From NCBI GenBank assembly GCA_030340625.1, contig JAOPHQ010003138.1, positions 186,001 through 250,000 on the forward strand: DNA of 64,000 nucleotides. Reading direction: 5' to 3'. The notes beneath the pieces were generated by a model. It worked only from the letters and a program-made list of their open reading frames with translations, was not told the DNA's origin and did no database searches. Shown one piece after another: positions 57,020-64,000 of this stretch. Positions within the stretch are counted from its first letter, which is position 1, and the number at the start of each line of letters is the position of its first letter. This DNA is from Merluccius polli (taxonomy: Eukaryota > Chordata > Actinopteri > Gadiformes > Merlucciidae). A program made the translations under genes and the position numbers.

Positions 57020-57965
57020 TTACATAAAAATATAATTAAAACTAAAGCAACATGGAAGATTTGTTCATATTGACAAACTATTGCTATAAGAACGCAAAAC
57101 ATATTTTGCATTTGTTTCCACCCAAGGACGTTAGTAACAAGCACACCTTCTTTAAATTGTCCAAGTGGGATTTCACAAAGTTTTATTTCAGATATTTCTC
57201 GATTTTATAATTTCCCCTGTGATAGACATGTCTGGTGTTGTGAGGCGTTGCGCGTGAGGGGTTTAGCGAGGAAATATGAAGATGAACCCCCAGTCGATAT
57301 TATTTCAGTTTCATACATTTCCCCCGAAGATGATGAAATAGCATTTCTCCTTAAATTTCCATCTTGAGAATTCCATCAGCCCATGCCGTTTATAAATGAT
57401 ATGAAGAGTGCCATGCACAGGGACCGCGTGTTAGCACGAACACTGGAGAACATTCAGAGAGATTGAAGATCACAAGCAGGAGATGGATTCACTCATCTTC
57501 CATGACTGTCACTGTCCCTGACATCTGTTGATGAAGTGGTTCATATTTTTAAATTATATAAAACTATTCATAAATCTATTTTCATGAATGGTTTACATCT
57601 TCCACACGTATTGTGTCTACATTGCAACAAAAACCCAGTACACAAATGCAGTATATCAAACCGACGCACAGTGGCTCTGATCTGAAATGTACTCAATGGC
57701 AAAATGCTGATGTTCCAAAAAAAAGAAAATATGTCAGCAGGTAGCTTTGCTGGGCTAATAAAGACGTAAACACAAGGGGCTTTACACAGCTTGCTGTAGG
57801 AGCAGGAAACACACCGAGAAGTAATCACACCTCCCAGTTAATGTAAACACACTGGACTTCACATTCACGCAGCACACAGCCATTGTTCGGCTGAATAAAA
57901 CTCAGCTCTCATTGAAAGTCAAAGACCTCTCTCTTTCTCTCTATCTATCTCCCTGGCGCTCTCAC
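57020..57965. other. No gene seen
   Basis: AT-rich spacer. Confidence 0.5.
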
Positions 57966-57968
57966 CCC

Positions 57969-58092
57969 ACCCCCCCCCCCCCCCCCCAGACCCAGACTCA
58001 GCATGCTAAGTCCTGTCACAAGTCACATTCAATTCCGCTGGACTGTGACGTCGGAGGCATCCTCTCATACACAAAAACATACGCACACACAT

Positions 58093-58138
<46 letters not shown>
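57969..58138. repeat. Poly-C and (TC)n tracts
   Basis: (C)18 near 57970 and about 20 TC units at 58098-58138, then a CA run. Confidence 0.9.
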
Positions 58139-58140
<2 letters not shown>

Positions 58141-58315
58141 ACATACACACACACACACATTGAACGTTCTCTGAAATTAAACTGTGTTCAACTCAAGAAT
58201 GTAATTCATATACATTCATGCAAATGAATTCATCTGCTCTTGTTGCTCCCAGTAAAACTATGATGTAATATGGAATATGGAAAACTGTTCCAATTTTAGC
58301 CCTTCTTCATAGCGA

Positions 58316-58575
58316 ATAAAAGTCTGGGCCTTTCCACTGAATCGCTTCAACACTAATTCTGGATTGTGATTCTGTACCAAGTCATCTGGAACAAGTGGAA
58401 CATTTAAGCCACTGCAAAACATGACCTCTTCACCTTTATAATGGCACTGTGTCCATTCATCACCTCCAAGTTTGTCTAATGATTGACTTTGTCTTCTAAT
58501 GTTTGGCCACTTAGGACGTGCACACATTGACTCAGAAACTGAACAAAGGTGTTCCTGCAACACCTTGGAGAAGAG
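58316..58575. repeat. Dispersed repeat pair, copy 2
   Basis: Same orientation as 50403-50650, with blocks such as GACCTCTTCACCTTTATAAT and CCTGCAACACC shared. Diverged by many substitutions. Confidence 0.75.
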
Positions 58576-58651
58576 ACTCTGATTTCATCCATAGCTTATT
58601 CAGAAGTCAAGTGCTGAATTATTACAATTATTTTGGCTGGGGTGGGGATAC

Positions 58652-58832
58652 ATATAGATATTAGCAGTGGTTCTGACTATAGCTCAACTGGTACAGCATG
58701 ACATTGACGTTGCCAGGGTTAGGGGTATGATTCCCACTGGGACCACCCATGCTAAAAATGTATGCACACTATTAGGAGGGTTTCGTAATTTCCCCTTGGG
58801 GATTAATAAAGTATCTATCTATTTATCAAACA
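58652..58832 (+). mobile_element. tRNA-derived SINE
   Basis: An A-box-like TAGCTCAACTGG and a B-box-like GGGTATGATTCCC sit about 45 bases apart, as in an RNA polymerase III promoter, followed by a body ending TTGGGGATTAATAAAGTATC and an (ATCT) tail. The acceptor stem and anticodon arm do not fold, so it is not a tRNA gene. Confidence 0.8.
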
Positions 58833-58834
58833 TT

Positions 58835-59342
58835 TCAACTAAAAGGAGAAGTAGTGGTGAATGGAAGTGGCAGCAAAATAATACAAATGGTCAGCTGTTT
58901 CTGTGATATTTCCACATTTCATAATATTATGGTCAATAATTCAATGTTTTCATTGCAACTGATCACAGCAACCGGAGATCAGATGTTTACCAAAAAAAAG
59001 TCAAATGCAAAATAAAACTTGTATTACTAATTCCTGATTGGTTTCAGCTGCTTCACCTCCACCTGTCTGCGTCAGCTGCCCCTCATAATACTCAGTACTC
59101 AGTACTGAGTACCCAAATAAGGTCATGTTCCTGAAGGGGTGCTGTCCAGGATCCTGATCTGTAGCCTCTGTGGCGACTTGATGACACACTTTCTTAATGG
59201 TTCATAGGGGATGTTGGAAATAACACATGCAATTTAATTATCAGATCATCAAAACCTTATTACTGTTTTATGGTTCTTTTGAATGTGAATTCTTGTTTTT
59301 CTTGTTTTTCTTGAGTTTTTGTCATGGCAATTAAATTGAAAT

Positions 59343-59345
<3 letters not shown>
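58835..59345. other. No gene seen
   Basis: Includes a palindromic CAGTACTCAGTACTGAGTAC near 59093-59112. Confidence 0.5.

Positions 59346-59349
<4 letters not shown>

Positions 59350-59404
<55 letters not shown>
59350..59404. repeat. (GA)n microsatellite
   Basis: About 27 GA units. Confidence 0.97.
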
Positions 59405-59407
<3 letters not shown>

Positions 59408-59698
59408 CATCCATGGTTTGCCAGAAGTCTGAGGGTATTTCAGAACAGGGCCACAGACACTTCTCATGTCTCATATTGAATGGGGACAAAAATGATTAAC
59501 TAAATGGGTGAGTTGGTTCTCTCCGCCACTACTTAGTATTCAAGGAAGGCTGAGAAAAATCTCTCATCAATTTTCAACAGCGCATAACAAGTAACTCACA
59601 AAGACGTGGAGGGTCCATGTGAAATTAGCCTGCTGTTCAGCCTGTTGAAACTTTCAATCTAAAAGATGAAGTGAAGAATAAAAAGCCTTCAAGTATGA

Positions 59699-59701
<3 letters not shown>

Positions 59702-59745
<44 letters not shown>

Positions 59746-59852
59746 GGGTAGTAGAGTAATCAGCACATTTCAAAGAGCGAGTCACAGACAGAGAGAGAGA
59801 GAGGGAGAGACACACACACACACACACACACACAGACAGACAGACAGACAGA
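59702..59852. repeat. (GA)n, (CA)n and (CAGA)n cluster
   Basis: GA at 59702-59742, CA at 59811-59833, CAGA at 59833-59852. Confidence 0.95.
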
Positions 59853-59984
59853 GGGGAGAGCACACAAGATAAAGGTGAGTCATTATTGTCTACACTAATG
59901 ACAAATTAATTACACATCAGCCTGCTGCAGTACCTTAGTACGACTAGAGGGAGCACTATAATCTAAAATCTAAAATAAAACCAT

Positions 59985-60030
59985 TTGAGTCGCTGTATAT
60001 CCTTCCTGGTTAAATAAAGGATAAATAAAA
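59985..60030. mobile_element. Retroposon tail fragment
   Basis: CCTTCCTGGTTAAATAAAGG followed by ATAAATAAAA repeats, a common 3' tail of fish LINE/SINE copies. Confidence 0.5.
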
Positions 60031-60354
60031 AATAAAATCAATGTCAACTCCCATCGTTCTTCTACCTTTAACAGCCTCTGGGCATATTTCAGGCTGTCTC
60101 AATGTAAACCAGTCAAATATTTACTATATGGGTTATAAACAATGCAATCACAGGCTTATATTGTCTTTCAAGATGTCTTTATATTGATGCCATTCATCAT
60201 AAGTGTGTAAAAGTGGGCTTGGCATATCAGACATTTTAGCAGCTCACTATTAATATGGGATCTGAAACATAAATACATACGTACATTTTTTTTATCATAG
60301 CAGAGCAAAACAATATAAACATTACGGTTAGAAAACAGTTACCCATACGCACAT

Positions 60355-60380
60355 GCACACACACACACACACACACGCGT

Positions 60381-60427
<47 letters not shown>
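60355..60427. repeat. (CA)n microsatellite
   Basis: About 34 CA units with a CGCGTG interruption. Confidence 0.97.
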
Positions 60428-60428
<1 letters not shown>

Positions 60429-60429
60429 G

Positions 60430-61375
60430 CAAACACACACATACAGATACACACAGAGCCACACACATTCTTAATGTGCAAATGCACATTAAGGACACAC
60501 ACACACACAAACAATAAAATAAAATAGGAAAGAGGCACACACTGCTTGGCTGGATTTGGCCGACATCCTCGTTCGATCAGCCTGTCTAATCATCCCCTTG
60601 TCAGTTGGAGGACGTTGAAACTATCTATTATTTTGGGCTTTTAGCCCAGAATTGAAATTAGTATTCTGTGTGCTACAATTTCCCCATCCTCAACTTCAAA
60701 ACAATTCCAGCCTCTGCCCCTTTCAATGGTTGATTGAAAACTTGTTTGAAAACTCCATAATCAAATATTTAATTAATAATAATATATGAACCAAGCAGTA
60801 ATTACTCTGAAATAAATACATCAACTGGGGCCTAGCAGTGTTTTAGTTCAAGTGTGTTTTGTTCAGTAGCCTACTGCATTTCTCTTGGAATTCTACTTGG
60901 CTAAACCTTAATGTCACTTTTAATCATGAACAGGCCGTACAGCCCCACCAATATGACCTTTAGTGCAGAGCAGACTGCCATGCTAAAGAGAGTCTGGAGC
61001 AGCCAATTAACCACCGAGATACCACTTTATTTTTTAAGTGAAGTCCCCACATCCCAACTGAATTGATGAGGATGGCCAGCAATAGCGAAATGCTAACAGA
61101 GAGTGCTGTTTAGCTAATAGACAGCCTCGACCTGCACAGAGAAATGCTAATTGCATGTCTTCAAGATGCATTAGGGTGAGGCTACATTGTTTACCGCCCA
61201 CGAGAAATATTCGAACCGTGTGTGTGTGTGACGTGTGTGTGTGTGTGTGGAGGGGGGGTTCTCGAACAACACCCATGGCATTGCTTGGCTCATTACTGCA
61301 GAGGTGCACTACTGCACCAAGGTTCAGTAATTGAAATTCCTGGTGATTTATTTTCAAATGTGATTAATCTTCAGT
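60430..61375. other. No gene seen
   Basis: Non-coding, with a small TG run at 61219-61250. Confidence 0.5.
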
Positions 61376-61377
61376 AC

Positions 61378-61378
<1 letters not shown>

Positions 61379-61419
<41 letters not shown>
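61379..61419. repeat. (CA)n microsatellite
   Basis: About 20 CA units. Confidence 0.97.
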
Positions 61420-61423
<4 letters not shown>

Positions 61424-62954
61424 GCCCTATGAAGAATGTTTTCCTTTCATAAAGATTCATCATTTTGCTCATGGGCACTTAAATAATGAAGACTTTTTTT
61501 CAGATATTTTTTAATTGACAGTCTATTGTAAGAAATGTATTAGGAGTCTTCTGAGAGCCCTTGTGATCATAGGAAACAGTTAGCCAGATTGAGAAGACAT
61601 TCAGTTAGCTGCTAGGCAGATCTTCCTCTGCATGAGAACCTGGCCGACTTCATAATCCATTATAAAAATATTAGCCATGGGAGATTTTTTGGAAGGCGAG
61701 ACTGATGACTCAGTAAAACGGTGAAATGCCTACTGTACCAGTCCTGGTGAAATGCCTATGAAAGTGTTTCATATTTTGTCCTGTAGTTGTCCTCCTTTTT
61801 ATGTTCATAATCTTCAATCAGTAAATGTATATGATGTTTAGTTTGTTAGTTATTACGTATTCTTCCTGCCCAATCGGTACTGCGCATGTGCAACTCTCAA
61901 CAAAGATGAAAAAGAAGTGAGATGGCTCACAGAATAGACGCAATGACACCGTAGCTAAATAGAAGTGCACCATTATGGCCGCCGATTTTTATTGACTTGC
62001 TCCGACCCGGTATCACACTTTTTTGTGCTCATTGTCATGAAAATTGAATCATGTCCCGAAGCACGATTCAATAGATTCATTTTTGTGGGTTGTCCATTGT
62101 GTGCTTCATTTTTTAGAGAACTTGGTCCCCACCCCACATGTGTTTACACACCTGCCTGCCTCTGACTAACCTGCCCCGTCGTTCTCCCAGTAAACTATTC
62201 AGCTTTCTGTCTCTGACCATGATCTCTGTCTTAACCCTTCCTGGTGTTTGCCTGCCAGTGTGGCGTCCTGCTGCTACACTGCTGGATTGCATCAACTTGC
62301 TGGATTTATATGAGGTCAGACATTTCAAGAGACTCTGTGATTAAGCCTGTTTTTGGACTACATACCTAATGCCTGTTTGCTGTAAAGACCATTCAAGAAG
62401 AGATTAAAGACTCTTTACTAAACAATCCTGTGGTTTGGGTTACTGCAATTGGGTCCTCACACACCTGTTACAACTCCTAAAAAGCACAAGTTTCTATCTC
62501 CATCCCACCGGATTTGAGGAACTTGAAACCTCCTGCCATTTTACTCCCATTTACTCTCATGTTGCAGGTCACAACCCTTTTTGTTACCTTTCAAGATAGA
62601 GAGATGAGAGATGCCAAAATGTATACACACATCCTCCTTGGTCCCAGGAACGACATATCTGAGAGTGGGACGTTGCAACCTCATAGAAAAAAGTTAGCCC
62701 GTATGGGCCAGTTTGTACACTTCTGAGTTTCTCAGAAGTGTAACCGGTTATTGTGTGGCGTACCTTCGATCCAGCGGCAATGGAAGGCGTTAGGATGGCC
62801 CCCTGCACGGCCCGCACAATGGGAGAAGTGTTCATGTAGGGAGGAGGTTGTGGTGGATGAATGGTTCACGCGCAGGACTTTCACACTGGGGTTTGTGTCC
62901 TGAACCCTGTATTGTTTTTAGACTTGTTTTTAGAATTTTGAGTTTTGATTTTGT

Positions 62955-63060
62955 TTGATTTGCACTTTGGTTAGTTTTAGGCAACAGAACTACTTGGTTA
63001 GGTTTAGGCAACACAACTACTTGGTTAGGTTTAGGCAACACAACTACCTGGTTAGGATTA
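62955..63060. repeat. 28-bp tandem repeat, ~3.5 copies
   Basis: Units around CTACTTGGTTAGGTTTAGGC lie inside the long inverted-repeat element. Confidence 0.9.
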
Positions 63061-63314
63061 GGATTAGTGAGTCAAATGGGTCGTGCAGAGGTCATCAGAA
63101 GATAGAAAAAAAACACACCATTAATAGGGGCCTAGAATGACTTGGGAATAAGATGGAGACATGGGGTGTCTTCAGGGCCGGACTAACGCACAGGCTAGAT
63201 ATGGCTGCAGCCTAGGGGCCCCACCTGCGCCAGTCTGCCAGGGGGCCCTCGATTGGCGGAATCGGGGGCCCCTCCGCCAGCCCCGCGATCCGCTAGCGCC
63301 TCGATCCGCTCGCC

Positions 63315-63380
63315 CCCCCCCCCCCCCCCCCCCCCCCCCGCTCAACAAAAATCTCCCCCAGCACCCCCCCCCCCCCCCCC
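63315..63380. repeat. Paired poly-C runs
   Basis: Two C runs (about 25 and 15) separated by a short AT-rich piece. Lengths are likely inexact. Confidence 0.9.
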
Positions 63381-63414
63381 AATTACACCACTTCCAACAG
63401 GAAGTGGTGTAATT
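63381..63414. repeat. Perfect 15-bp hairpin
   Basis: AATTACACCACTTCC, four-base loop, exact complement. Adjacent to poly-C and inside the long inverted-repeat element. Confidence 0.9.
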
Positions 63415-63720
63415 GGAGGGTCACCTTGAGGTTAAGTACATATGGGAGTGAGCTAGAGACCTGGCACCAACTGGAAGTGATTCAAATGGGTAGTTCAGAG
63501 GTCATCAGAAGATGACCAGTAATTGAATCGTGCATTGGGACACGATTACATTTTTGTCACAATGAGCACGAAAAAGCGTGATACCAGGTCGGGCAAGTCA
63601 ACAAAGGCCATAACGCTCCGCTTCTGAAACGGGTGGGAGCTTTTGGCTACCGATCGGGCAGGAAGAATTCGTAATAACTAGCAAACTAAACATCATATAC
63701 ATTCACTAAACGGAGATTAA

Positions 63721-64000
63721 GAAAATAAAATGCACATTTCTCACTATAAATGTTATCAAAACGCATTTTAATGCCGAAACTATCCTAACATATTGGATTT
63801 TCCACTGAGAATAAAAGGAATATCAGCCATTTTGTTTTGCTTTGTCAGACCGAAGCTTGACAGTCAAGTGACGTGGCGCAGGCCAATAGAAAAGAATAGG
63901 CCAAAAAAACGTAGCCATCTCACAATTTTAGAGCCGTTATTGTGAAACTACTACGTTTTGCGCTGTGGACCAATGTAGCTATTACACGTTTTGACGTGAG
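63721..64000. other. No gene seen
   Basis: Non-coding up to the window edge, possibly the outer arm of the preceding element. Confidence 0.5.

Larger units (their letters stand above)
61807..63720. mobile_element. Long inverted-repeat element
   Basis: 61807-61880 is inverted at 63648-63720 (TGTATATGATGTTTAGTTTG and complement), and 61975-62075 is inverted at 63525-63625 (TGACTTGC...CGACC(C/T)GGTATCAC and complement). About 1.45 kb lies between, with no transposase. A GTGAGATGGC motif at 61918 recurs inverted near 63913, so the arms may extend to the window edge. Superfamily unknown. Confidence 0.75.

Noticed and set aside
58660..58735. A tRNA gene
   Set aside because: A- and B-box-like motifs are present, but the cloverleaf arms do not pair and a SINE body and tail follow.

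Overview
This window looks like nuclear DNA of a ray-finned fish, most likely a teleost. The signs are long (CA)n/(GA)n microsatellites, frequent TTAA- and 8-bp-TSD cut-and-paste transposons of types common in fish, a young Gypsy-family LTR retrotransposon, a HIPK-like kinase remnant of the family expanded in teleosts, and one vertebrate single-copy gene with intact GT-AG introns. There are no operons and no prokaryotic signals. The species cannot be named from the sequence.

The only host gene I can assign with confidence is grxcr2 (glutaredoxin domain-containing cysteine-rich protein 2, a hair-cell stereocilia protein), + strand, 27179-38639. It has six coding exons: 27179-27235, 29481-29661, 30179-30288, 31609-31626 (an 18-nt microexon), 31736-32117 and 38460-38639. 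All junction phases agree. Two things are odd. A 24-bp coding minisatellite in exon 5 carries one 25-bp unit, which breaks the frame as sequenced. The last exon is wedged between very long (TG)n and (TG)n(AG)n tracts.

Layout. 1-7 kb: intergenic DNA, an 11 x 52-bp minisatellite, a fold-back MITE, and a 490-bp element with a 9-bp TSD. 7.4-11.2 kb: a 1.05-kb element with a small ORF, inserted on the very end of a PIF/Harbinger element that keeps remnants of both its genes and has a hAT nested inside. 11.5-16.6 kb: four or five non-autonomous elements, one a hAT nested in another with a perfect 8-bp TSD. 17.7-18.8 kb: HIPK-like kinase pseudogene. 19-20.7 kb: broken hAT transposase of the DUF4371/TTF zinc-finger type. 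22.5-22.9 kb: piggyBac (PGBD4-like) C-terminal fragment. 23.7-25.3 kb: Kolobok-like element with a THAP ORF and a P2X7-like C-terminal remnant. 27-39 kb: grxcr2, its introns carrying one Kolobok-like element with arms of about 300 bp, three hAT-like elements, a 21-bp minisatellite and a MITE. 39-52 kb: mainly non-coding, with MITEs, microsatellites, a TTAA element (46.6-47.9 kb) and a fold-back. 52.0-55.3 kb: Gypsy element with near-identical LTRs but no reverse transcriptase. 55.4-64 kb: an inverted-repeat element with perfect 75-bp arms, another TTAA element, a tRNA-derived SINE, and a long inverted repeat that reaches towards the right edge.

The genes do not form a pathway: one sensory-cell gene sits in a dense field of transposon remnants. 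The most unusual themes are four TTAA-flanked Kolobok-like elements, three with THAP-like or P2X7-like remnants; a transposon carrying a small uncharacterised ORF; and repeat-driven instability in and around grxcr2 exons. I found no convincing new multi-gene system. Comparisons to protein families are from memory and by eye; nothing was searched.
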